This document shows positions 1-64,000 of a stretch of 64,000 nt of DNA, piece after piece. How positions within the stretch are numbered: position 1 is the stretch's first letter; the number at the start of each line of letters is the position of its first letter. The notes beneath the pieces are model-generated. The model saw only the letters and a list, made by a program, of their open reading frames with translations. It was not told where the DNA came from and did no database searches. The stretch is from Ischnura elegans. Its lineage: Eukaryota; Arthropoda; Insecta; Odonata; Coenagrionidae. Where the stretch lies: the NCBI RefSeq assembly GCF_921293095.1, contig NC_060257.1:55464968-55528967 (forward strand), in the 5' to 3' direction. The position numbers and the translations under genes are program-made.

Positions 1-823
1 GCCACTAAAAAGATCGCGAACTGGCAAAGAAAGCCCTCGATGAGTCTGGGAAGCACTCTTAAATAACAGAATAACTGCATAAATAATAATGTATTGCTTG
101 TTTTATATAAATTATGAACATTACAAGACATTTAAATGAAAGTTTGCATTATCCGTGTTTTCCAATTATTTGTGCCGTCTCTCCCCATCATTAGCCCGGA
201 TAATCGGGAGTGTACTATATGTACATATGTACTTGGGAACAACTTGACTAAGACCCAGTAGAAATCACTTTTGCACACATGAAAAGTTGGGACTCCTGGT
301 AGGGTTAATGCATCCTTTGGCAGAAATTTCTCAAATTTTTACTAATAAAGCATAACTTTAATTTTAAAGCTGGAATCATCAGTAACAATGCAACAGTTGT
401 TTGTCCACATGAAATACAGCATGAAGCAGTTGCAACAAAAGCTAATAAATATCTGAAAATCATTAAAACCATATCAACACATGCTCCTTATTGCCAAAGT
501 AAATCAAATGTTGCCTCTTTCATCATTTTAGATGGTGCTAAATGAGGAAAAATTAGTGATTTAACAGTTGGGTATCATATCAAAAGAAAATACATTTTGT
601 GCAATGCACTCTAAGGTTTTCTAAAAAAATTACAAAATTTGGCAATCATTCTTTTTACAAAGTCAATAACCCACAAACACTTCAAACGTGCACATAAGTG
701 AAGGCAGCAAGAGAGAACAAGAGAGAAGCTGAGCTAAAAAAAATCTTGTATTTACGAGAGGCAAAAGGAAGCAGAACAAGCCAGACATCTGATTCCAAGA
801 TCCTGGAGCGATGTCTCTCAATG
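1..823. other. AT-rich intronic stretch, nothing recognised
   Basis: This should lie in the intron after exon w29. I see no exon, RNA gene or clear transposon terminus. Confidence 0.5.
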
Positions 824-1118
824 GTATTTGGAGGAGGCGACCAATAGCTGAAGTCTTTTGCACGATGAGGGAAGGGTATAGAAGGAAGGGTGGAGAGAAA
901 CCTGGTGTCGGCATTAGTCGACTCTAATCAAAAGGTGCCAAGGGGACCAAGGCTTAATGCCCCATCAGAGCGACGGAGTGTTGGGCTTGAATTGTCTTCC
1001 ACTCAACATTCAAGCAGGGATCGGGCAATCTCTGAAAATTCTCTGCAAATGCCGGGATTTGAACCAGGGTCCACCGGGAAGCCAACACTATAGCCACCAC
1101 ACCAACCTGATCCCCCAA
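824..1118 (-). mobile_element. tRNA-derived SINE, copy 1
   Basis: Read on the minus strand it begins with a tRNA-like head: an A-box-like TGTGGTGGCTA followed by a B box GGTTCAAATCC (plus positions 1055-1065). A diverged homologous copy of about 297 bp in the same orientation lies at 57944-58240, so this is a dispersed family. The short open frames here come from the repeat. Confidence 0.8.
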
Positions 1119-1640
1119 CGGTGGCCCTCAATTGGTCCGAGAACTGAGTCCGGGCAATTCTCCCTGCCCGAATCATCACGTACCAGTCACTGTGGCCTGA
1201 GTATCATAACGATACCTCAACGATTCGTTCCCTACTTTCACTCTTATCTGTGTCTAAGATTTCCAAGAAACGGAAATCCATTATGTTAATGGGACGGGCA
1301 GAATGTTACCTCCCAAACGTTTTAAAAGAGGATGAAGTTCCTCTGTTGAATGTGTAAAGTTATCACATTTGCTGAAATAAGTCTGCTCAACCCATCCGCA
1401 ACCACAAGCATACACGGCCTGAAGCTGGCTACAACACAAGCGTACCGGCAGAATGCATATTATTATCTATCAGTTGATCCTGATGCTATCTCACCAGTTT
1501 TTTTTTGTAAGTTTTTGGCCAGATAGTGTGCCTGATAGAAGCTGCCATCTGGTGGCTATTCAGAAAAATTTTTCCATTGAAAATCGCCTTAGAATATTTA
1601 TGCTTCAACCTAATGTAAGAGCAGCCATCTCTTAACAACA
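1119..1640. other. Unassigned intronic sequence
   Basis: No exon or terminal repeat recognised. The short open frames have no family resemblance I can name. Confidence 0.4.
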
Positions 1641-1709
1641 TTCGCACGATTGTGCATTGCGGGTGACTCCCGTAAAAGTTATCACCGCGGCTAGTCCCGG
1701 TATACTTTC
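1641..1709 (+). repeat. Detached SINE body fragment
   Basis: 69 bp matching 1966-2034 at about 67 of 69 positions. The second copy is joined to a tRNA-like head, so this one looks like a headless fragment or a tandem insertion of the same SINE. Confidence 0.75.
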
Positions 1710-1869
1710 AACTAGTCTAGAGCGAACACCTCTTTGTGTTCTATGTCCGGGCCTGCTCTCCGGCTGTGGTGCTGCGCTCACGATTTGGACTGCTTGTGGC
1801 ATCATATGCTCAGCAGTCCAGCAACACCTTGTCCGGTAGTGTCCGAAAATATCCACAGGGAAGAATGAC

Positions 1870-2036
1870 GCCTCGGTAGCTTAACTGGCTAAAGCACTCG
1901 ACTGGAAATCGGGGGATTCGGGTTCGAATCCCGGTCAAGGCGAATGATTTTTTCTCTGTGGATCTTTCGCACGATTGTGCATTGCGGGTGACTCCCATAA
2001 AAGTTATCACCGCGGCTAGTCCCGATATACTTTCCA
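1870..2036 (+). mobile_element. SINE with tRNA-like head (GGA loop)
   Basis: 1870-1941 folds as a class I cloverleaf: 7-bp acceptor with one mismatch, D arm, 5-bp anticodon stem, loop CTGGAAA (GGA), 4-nt variable loop, T loop TTCGAAT. GGA would decode serine, but serine tRNAs have a long variable arm, which is absent. With the shared 69-bp body downstream, I call it a SINE promoter rather than a tRNA gene. Confidence 0.75.
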
Positions 2037-2443
2037 TTGACAAATTTAATCAAATAGCATCATACTCACTATCTCATCAAGCTCAACTATCGCTGCTCAA
2101 CTATCGTTTCTTAAAAAAAAAATATTCTTTTGGTAAGTCATTCGTCATGGCAGTCGGTCTGGAGTGCAAATTATTGTTTATGGGTGATTCTCGCACTCTT
2201 CAGTCAGGCGACAAAGAGTGAACCATTACATAATGATATCCTTAACGTTCAGCTTGATTTGATCAAGTTTGAATCTCTTGAATGAGATCTTATGTTTTCA
2301 TTGAGTCTCTCAGGCTAATACTAGTTCGACTTGTATTTTTAAATGAAGATTTATTTTCCTTATGTTTTTTTAAGGACACCAAGAGACAGGTAGGAGGAAG
2401 ACCTTCAGATAGGTGACCACTGGTGAACCATTACAATACATAC
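2037..2443. other. Intron sequence, nothing recognised
   Basis: AT-rich sequence downstream of exon w29, with the GTATGT donor at its high end. No other element seen. Confidence 0.6.
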
Positions 2444-56445
<54,002 letters not shown>

Positions 56446-56707
56446 CTGAAAGCCAAAGGTAACAGCAGAATATTTTATAAAATTTTTTTCAGTTCCATAT
56501 CTACTTCGTATCGGGATACAATACCACAACCATCCCTTCCACTATTGGCTTTGTCATAACTTTCACTGATTTTTTGTCTTAATCATGAGTCTTTAAATCT
56601 TTACTTACATGTCAACCTATCGACCCACAGCCAACAATTATAATTAATTCATACATACTCAGCACTTTAGTCAGCATCATTTAAAAAAATGTCTAACTGC
56701 AAGCCAT

Positions 56708-57240
56708 TATAGTCTATTCACTTTATGTCTGCGGGTGAGCTTCCATGAGAGTCCGAACACTCTCGGATAGCTTTGCTGATGGGGGAGGGGTAGTACCGAG
56801 AGAGAGAGGAGGAGCGAACATAATGTTGCCAAATGTACATAGCCATCCTACTTTGTCACTGAAAACGAGTGAGTCATGGGTGGCCACAGGTATTTTGGCC
56901 CAAGCTCCGAGACAATATACCTACTCATTTGGAAGGTATCGATGATAATCCTTTCACAGAAGCCCATGACATTGTCAGCTACCACGCTGAATGAAGCACT
57001 GCTGGTGGTAGGTATACTTAATCACATACAAGGAGAACGCGTGAGGTTTGGCAACACCACTCCACAAGCAGATTAACGATGTTCACTTGGCAGAGGTCTG
57101 AGAGCGACTAACTGAGGCCACACCTACTGTTTGCTGATTGGCAAAGGCAAAGTCACAGGTCAAGAAACTTTCCCTCCCCTCATCTCCACTTGCTTTAGCC
57201 ACACCAACTCACCCGCAGAGATGAAATGAACAGATTATAG
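56708..57240. mobile_element. MITE with GTCTGCGGGTGAG ends
   Basis: Inverted ends of about 30 bp: ATTCACTTTATGTCTGCGGG at the left and, reversed, GTTCATTTCATCTCTGCGGG at the right. 530 bp, non-coding. Confidence 0.6.
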
Positions 57241-57943
57241 TAATACCTTACACCTCTGGTGATGGGAAAGGACTGACCTTTATGTATGATTTCACACATT
57301 TTAGGTTCATCATGGGGTGAAATCTACCTAAACCAATCAAATCAACCTATGAGTGAGACTACATATCAAGTGAATGCATCAAGCAAATCAGTAAAAATAC
57401 TATTTTATATCAGTTGCTGCAGCTTAACTGGTTTTAATGGAATTTATGTTTATTATTAAATGATAGTAAAGGAAAAATAAATAAAGATAAGACTCCTCTA
57501 CTGTGCCAATGGAATGTTAACTATGTATGTCATTTGCGTTTGCAATGTATTTCATTTGCAAGAATATTAAAATGAATTAGTGTCTTCACTCTTCCTAAGT
57601 AAACCTTTATTTCTGAGAAAATATCATTGCAGAAGTTACAATCTTCATCTAACAATTCAAGAACATATGTATAGGAAATTCTTTCTCTTGATTCTGTTCG
57701 CTAAAAATGTGAAACCTGATGAACCCCTCCAAAAATGTGCATCATACACTGCATAACAGAGGCATTTTCCAATTTTCAGAACAATAAACGATCAATAAGG
57801 ACAAAATGAATTTTAAATAGAGTACACGCAACCCACACACAACTTGTGTTATGGTGGTTGTATCATTAATTTCACTTAGGGGCCTTATTTTAGGCCTCAT
57901 TAAAAGCTATCAGAATTTCTTCATCAAATATACTATTGGTATT
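57241..57943. other. Unassigned, upstream of exon w1
   Basis: No dynein exon or other gene recognised. Confidence 0.5.
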
Positions 57944-58240
57944 GTATTTGGAGGAGGGGATCGACAGCTGAGGTCATTTGTACCATGAGGGAAGGGTATG
58001 GCAGGATGGGTGGAGAAAAACCCAGCGTCGACATTAGCCTGCTCTTAACTAAAGTCACTAAGGGGACCATAGCTTAACATCCCATCTGATGGATGGAGTG
58101 TTGCTCTTGAAATGTCCTCCACACAACACTCAAGCAGAGATCACGCAATCTCTTAGAATTTTCAGCCACTGCCAGGATTTGAACCCGAGCCCATAAGGTG
58201 GGAAGCCAACACTCTAGCCACCACACCAACCTGATCCCCC
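57944..58240 (-). mobile_element. tRNA-derived SINE, copy 2
   Basis: Homologous to 824-1118 in the same orientation, with tRNA-like head at the high-coordinate end (TGTGGTGGCTAGAGTGTTGG) and B-box GGTTCAAATCC. Confidence 0.8.
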
Positions 58241-58406
58241 AGATAAACTATTTATTTATAGAATTGAACAAACATGAATGATACATTTTCAGGGAATCAT
58301 CATGGGGCTTAAACTCAAGGCTTTTCAGCTACCATTAAGTGATTGTAATAGGTGATACTTTCTGGAATCCCATCATTATCACTGAAAAGTAATTATACTT
58401 TTAGTC

Positions 58407-60562
58407 CAGGAAACGAAGCCTTTCGGCTTGCAATTTTTTCAAACTGAATCGATTTTCTTGAAATTTTCACAATAAGTAGGGAATATACCAAGAATAATAA
58501 TCTATATCATGCCGACGGGCGCTTTTACCCTGGGGGTGGTTTCCACCCCATCTCGGGGGTGGAAAATTTTAATTATATTTTGACCAGAGGAATCGATAGA
58601 AAAATAGATTCTAAGAATAAAATGTTCTATCCATTTTTGGCGTAAAATTAACATTTTTTGAGTTATTTGCGATTGAAAGTAACAGTTTTTTGACGAAAAA
58701 ATCAACGATTTTAATCAATTATAGGCAAATAACTTGAAAAGTATTAATTTTATTAGGAAAGTGTGAGTAACAAAACTGTAGCTTGTAAAAAATTAAATAA
58801 AAATCTTATTTTATATTTCCTTTATGACCAATTCGGACCGAGCTACAGCTTGTTGATGGTTATCTATTGTTTGTCATACGCTAAATTTGAAAGATTCAAT
58901 ACCAAATAGCGGGAAAAATTTAATTTTCGAGGAAAAATTATTTAATCTGTTTAAAAGTGTTTTTAAAAAACTTTCTTATAATGACAAAAAAAATTTTTAT
59001 CATGAATTTGAGCGAGTTATGATTAAAAATAAGATCAGTCCCTACTTTTTTGTACGAAAAAAATCAGTGAAAACAACTCCTTATTACCACTCTAGACAAA
59101 ATTGATCAATGCCCTTCAGAATTTCTCTTTATTTAAGTATTGTTAATTGATCCTAGAAGTTTTTTTTAATTTACAACTCTAAATTTTGGAAAAACTGGAG
59201 AAAAAGTGAAAAGTCATTTTCTAAAATTTCGTTAAAAATGCTCTTTTTTTTCAAAATAACTCCAAAAAACTGGAGATATGAAAAAAATGCTAGAGTAATA
59301 AATTGTAGCTTCTTTATTTTCAAATATTTTGGTGTGTTTTAATTTTCTATACAATAAATATTTGGTGAGATATTTATAATTAAAACTTCTATTTCCAAGG
59401 AAGCTCCACCTTATTTAAACCCTTAAATCCCTCCCCTTTCAAAATTAATGACTCGAAAAAATTTTAATTCACATGACCTTGTAGTCAGTAAAAAACCCTA
59501 CAAAATACAATTTACATGAACATTCTATCTTAAAAAATAAAGGAGCTATGTTTGAAATACCAATCAAATTTATTTTCGAAAAATTCGAAATCTACAATTC
59601 AGAGCATTTATAATTAGCATTCCTCATAATCAGCATATACTTTGTGTACTTTACGTTAAAAGCTAACAATACACTCAAATTTGCTACAAAATAAACACAC
59701 ATACCCAAAAGATGTATATATGCATACACATATGTGAGTATGTGTGCTCTCGCTCACAGTGACCTGTGAGCATGCGTGTGGTGGGAAGACTGGAAGCCAT
59801 ACAGTCGCCGTTTGATTGTGTTTCATGTAATGTCTACATAAATGTACATTTATTTGTTTATTTTACCATGACGAAGTTTGTTCTGTTTATCCTATTGTTA
59901 TATCTTTTCTGTTTACTGATTAAAATCATGAGAGAAAAAAGTGAATACATAATATAAGGAGTGAGAAAGTGAATAAGAAGATACAATGTGATAAATAATT
60001 TTTATTTTTAGGGTAAATATTTTTTTTTACATTAACCCCCAATAAGGGTTGATTATTATGGGTTGAAACGCCTTAAAATTATTTTTCAAACAAAAAAAAT
60101 AATTATAAAAAAATTTAAACTAAATTTTACCCGTATTTAGCTTTAAAATATAATTTTTTAAGTTTTAGCTTTTAGGGGTATGAAAAAAATTTTTAAAGGA
60201 GGTATGATTAGTATAATCACAAATTTTTATGCAAATCGATTCAGTTTGAAAATTCTTTTTTACATTAACCCCCAATAAGGGTTGATTATTATGGGTTGAA
60301 ACACCTTAAAATTATTTTCCAAACATAAAAAAAATAATTATACAAATAATTTAAACTAAATTTTACACGTATTTAGCTTTAAAAAAAATTTAAGTTTCAG
60401 CTTTTAGGGGTAGTTTTCACCCCTGAAAAATAAAAAGCGCCCTTCGGCATAATATAGATTTTGAAGTAGGGGGTATAATTAGTCTAACCCCAAATTTTGG
60501 TGCAAATCAATTCAGTTTGAAAAAATTGCAAGGTTTTTCACTTTTATGAGCTTCATTTCCTG
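58407..60562. mobile_element. AT-rich 2.16-kb element with inverted ends
   Basis: Left CAGGAAACGAAGCCTTTCGG and TTGCAATTTTTTCAAACTGA are mirrored at the right end, CAGGAAATGAAGC with the same TTGCAATTTTTTCAAACTGA when reversed. The interior is more than 70% A/T with no coding frame and carries direct repeats at 60020-60150 and 60257-60390, and paired GGGTGG..CCACCCC words near 58535. Superfamily unknown. Confidence 0.65.
60020..60390 (+). repeat. Direct repeat inside the AT-rich element
   Basis: Two units of about 130 bp, both starting TTTACATTAACCCCCAATAA and containing TGATTATTATGGGTTGAAAC, at 60027 and 60262. Each is preceded or followed by GATTCAGTTTGAAAA, the same word found at the element end. 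Confidence 0.85.
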
Positions 60563-60629
60563 CCAAATTCCACTTAGTATTCATCATTTATTACAGTCAA
60601 CATGTTGCGCTACACTCCAATATCATCCC

Positions 60630-61590
60630 TAGCCAGCACATAATAAGTCTTTGAGATAAGGTGAAAGGAATAAATAAGAAGGGCGGTTATAAGCTTGCTG
60701 GTCTTTTCTTAGGGTCTCTTACAGCCAGGCTGACAAACATCCAGAGTAATGGCTCCATTAAGGCTAATATGTATGACAATAATGTTTTTACTCTTGGCAC
60801 TTCTATGTTATGAGGAGAAATAACATCATACAGCCATAATTTGAGAATTATTCACATTTATGATATGACGGCATAATTAAAGTCGTAAGAAAAACACGTA
60901 ATTTCACATGAATAGAACATAAAATGTAAATATCAAAGAAGGGAATCTATTATTTATTCATCAATTAATCAGACAATAAATTAAAATTCATAAATATTAG
61001 ATTGTGTGGACCTTAAATAATTTCAGTTTCTTTCACGCACGCAGCAGCTAAGGTTTTCTACATACATAATTAGGTTTAAACTGGTACCTATGCCTCATAT
61101 CCTTAACAGATGCCGCAGTGCAATAGTTAGTATATAAAACTACTGACCAATGGGTCGCACATTCAATTCTCCCAGATTTTATTTTTTTCTTTCTGCCACA
61201 AAGAAAAAGTATGTGTATTTAAGCTTTGCATCTTCACCAGCCAGTCGTTTGTAATTAATTTTTTTTCTACTTTTAGGAACATCTGTTATAAGTTGTTCAG
61301 CTCTTATAAAGACTCGCTGAATTACGGTTCTTGCTGAATTTCACCCGTAGGCTTTAAATTCATATCAGGCTGAGCAGTGTAGCATATGTAGTACGCTGTT
61401 CTGCCGCCTTTGGAGCTCCAGCAGAAACGACTTCTGTTAATCATAGGATATTTTACGGTATTCTTACCTAAAATCTTATCCTTGCCTTATATGAGTCCCT
61501 TAGCTTACAATAAGTCTTATCAATTTTTTTCCATAAGAAAACTATGAGAAATGGAAAACTATCTTACTTTGTACTACCTGGGTCAAGACT
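60630..61590 (+). repeat. About 1-kb interspersed repeat with tRNA-like segment, copy 2
   Basis: Aligns with 32280-33310 with small indels. The tRNA-like part near 61112 is more decayed than in copy 1. Confidence 0.6.
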
Positions 61591-63342
61591 GAACACATAG
61601 TTACCATTGTAAGGGTTTGCTTTGGGTTAACCGTGTGGGGGCAAGAATTGGGAAATGGTAGGGACACACACAGTCATTAGTAGGGGTGTATTAGTTTTAA
61701 AAGCTGAAACAATAAATATTTGCTCTAAATTATACATCCTGGTCCTTTTCTTCTTCTTGCACACCATCTCTGGTATGAAGCCTGCCTGATATCCTTCTGC
61801 CAGGAGGTAGGCTGCAAACTACGATTTCCCTTCCTTTTTTTCATAATCCATCATCTACGTACATAGCTGCTCAGACTTTGAGGCTTCTTCCCGTCTGCTC
61901 AATATATCAAGCTTTACAGTCTTCACACGTAAGTCTGTAAATTCCACCCAGGTCCATTACTACCACTGTGTCCTTCACTTTGAGGAGTAGGTGTTTAAGA
62001 TTTAAGTCGTTGCAGAAGGGTGGCTTGCACCAATTGCAAATCCCATTCGCCAGAATGTTCTCTGACTTTCCTCCTCACCGACCATAAATGCAAATGACAG
62101 AATACCATTAAAAATTTCTTATGGAATGCTTAAGTATTCAACCTTAGACTTTAAAATGGATTACAAGTGCTCAGCAAGATCCCCGGCATTATTTTGTTCC
62201 AAAGATCAAAAGGACACTCATTTTATTGAAAGTTCATACATATTTGTAAACCTGTTCATTAAACTTCGTGGGATTTTTTAATAATAGAAACTAACAGTAA
62301 CAGAGGCTCCTCATTGGTAAATAGAATGAAGCAAATGTATATTTTTTTCAAATTTCTATTTCACACAATGTTTTAAATTCAAGCATAAATGCTCATCGGG
62401 TTTATTGAATTTTTGATTTTCCTTGTTTAATATTCTCATCTCATATCAAGTTTTCCAAAATGTCTTCTTGTTTCCAACTTCGCCTTCATCTCAAAACTGA
62501 GCTTGAAGTACATCTGATTTCCATTATTGTTAAATGAGATCATACTTACAATGTCTGCAATCTTCTTTGTTTTACAGTTTTTTTAATGCCAGCTTCATGT
62601 GTTTCATTCTAAAATTCTTTACTAGATTTAAACTTCAACTAAAAATATGCATACTGAAGTGATGAGAGAATTTTTATCTTGCAGCACATAAAACCTTACA
62701 ATTCAGTCATCAATAATTCTCATCAGGCAGTGCTTCAAATTAGTTATCACAAGTTAAAACAAAATTGGTGAAATTTTTTATTTAACTTAGGGCATGAAAT
62801 ATTTGGTCAGATCAGTCCAGCATAAGACCAACCCATCATAAAGCAGGATTCTAATGTATAACGAAGAAATGCACCAAAATGTTACAAAGAAAAAAGTAAA
62901 TATCCAAAAGAAGCTGAGTAAAGATGCAATTTTAGTTATTTTCAGAGGGATGAGAGAGAGAGCCACATTTTTAAATATATTAGGAGATAGAGAAAAGTGA
63001 TGAATAAACTCAGGAGTGGAAATAAGATGAGAGCGGAGGTGGGGAAAATAGTGAACTTTGAGCTAGAGAAAATCAGGGACCTGATACAGGGAATACAATG
63101 TGTACAAATGAAATACAAATACATACGCCAAGAACGTACTCCAAAATTGATTTACATTAAAAGGAGAGAGGGACAGTCTAGAGAAAGTCCAGAGCTTCTT
63201 AGGGAGACAAAAAAGAAAACTTACCTCAAGGGATTACATCAAGGCGGTGGTTAATACTCTTTGAAGAAACCTTAGCTTCATTAGGAAGGAGAGGGAAACT
63301 TTTAAGATGCAAGGCAACAAATTCAAGCTCCTCAAAGTCATA
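61591..63342. other. Unassigned 1.75 kb
   Basis: No exon in dynein phase or named element. A purine-rich frame at 62997-63254 (VNFELEKIRDLIQGIQ) is plausible as old coding sequence but has no identifiable family. Confidence 0.4.
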
Positions 63343-64000
63343 ATAGGGTGGTTTCCTATTATTTTTTTATTGCCTAAATCGAAAGATTATTACTCCTGGA
63401 GTACGTATTTCATGCTTTTAGATTTTTAAATGACGATATCTATTTTTCGCGATTAAATGAAAAGTGAAAATTTTCAAGCGCGCGAAAACGCGACGCGTAA
63501 GTAGGAATGATGGGAAAAAGTCCGTGCGACGCATTTCTGGTTCCCCCTCCCACCTTGTGAGGTGACCTTGATCGAGGCTCTGAGCGCTAATAGGACGCAG
63601 GATGCTAGCGGGTAGCTGAGTACCTTGCTGGATGGTAGCGCTTGGCTTAAAAAAGGTTTATTAATACCTTATCAAACGAAGAAAACTTTCCGACCTAAGC
63701 CAGTTTTAATAGGTGATTATTAAGACATGTTTCCCTGAGCTCTGTGCCTCATGCATGCATTGGTAACCTCAGACGATGTATAACTCCTATCCTCTCGTGT
63801 AGAAACTAGGTCCCTGTGACGTCACGTGGAGTGGAATCGCACGGGCGCCAATCTGGCCTTTTTCAAATGAGGATAAAATTTGACCCTTGCCATTCGTCAA
63901 AACCGGTATTTCAAAAACCAAATAATTTGTGTATTATGAATACACTAATGGTGGGTAACGAATCGCAATCAATGCCTTTCGTTTTCTTTGATGAAGGAAA
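63343..64000 (+). mobile_element. ATAGGGT-terminal MITE, cut by window edge
   Basis: Starts ATAGGGTGGTTTCCTATTAT and runs colinear with 12236-12900 to GATGAAGGAAA. Only about the last 9 bp are missing beyond the window. Confidence 0.85.

Noticed and set aside
1870..1941. Functional tRNA-Ser(GGA)
   Set aside because: Cloverleaf forms, but the acceptor has a mismatch, the long variable arm of serine tRNAs is absent, and a repeated SINE body follows.
60020..60390. CRISPR-like repeat array
   Set aside because: Only two long direct repeats in a eukaryotic AT-rich transposon, with no short regular spacers.
62942..63254. Dynein or host exon in the purine-rich region
   Set aside because: Neither strand gives dynein-like sequence with usable splice sites. 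Simple composition bias explains the open frame.

Overview
This is a stretch of a large eukaryotic genome, most likely an arthropod and probably an insect. The evidence is a spliced axonemal dynein gene with GT-AG introns, AT-rich introns packed with DNA transposons, tRNA-derived SINEs, and LINE and Penelope-type remnants. I cannot name the species from sequence alone.

One protein-coding gene dominates the window. It lies on the minus strand and runs from about 56445 (N-terminal side) to 2444 (C-terminal side). I can place 29 consecutive exons totalling 5232 nt, which is 1744 codons with no stop. Every exon pair has GT-AG junctions and matching phases. The product is an inner-arm axonemal dynein heavy chain of the DNAH3/DNAH7/DNAH12 group. 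The window holds the end of the N-terminal tail, the linker, AAA1 ([15 protein letters not shown]), AAA2 ([17 protein letters not shown]) and the start of AAA3 up to its P-loop (GPTGTGKS). The first exons lie beyond the right edge or were not recognised. The rest of the motor (end of AAA3, AAA4, stalk, AAA5, AAA6, C-terminus) lies beyond the left edge.

Layout from left to right: 1-2443 is intron or flank with a tRNA-derived SINE and a duplicated SINE body. At 2444-5155 are the AAA2-AAA3 exons. The 8 kb intron 5156-13207 holds a 3.04 kb transposon with about 635-bp inverted arms and an 8-bp target duplication, a MITE split by a probable solo LTR, and a second full copy of that MITE. The AAA2 and AAA1 exons occupy 13208-23180, interspersed with MITEs. 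A 1.93 kb pogo/Tigger-like element lies at 23613-25546. At 27780-36483 are linker exons, with a hAT MITE 21 bp upstream of an exon, a Tigger-like element with a decayed transposase, a LINE fragment and repeats. At 38849-56445 are tail and linker exons with a chimeric hAT-bounded element, a Tigger element nested in a TTAA-flanked element, a Penelope-like remnant, SINEs and further hAT MITEs. From 56446 to 64000 there are only repeats and unassigned sequence.

I see no CRISPR array, operon or confident functional RNA gene, and I do not claim a new multi-gene system. The most unusual material is transposon architecture inside the introns of an apparently intact dynein gene.
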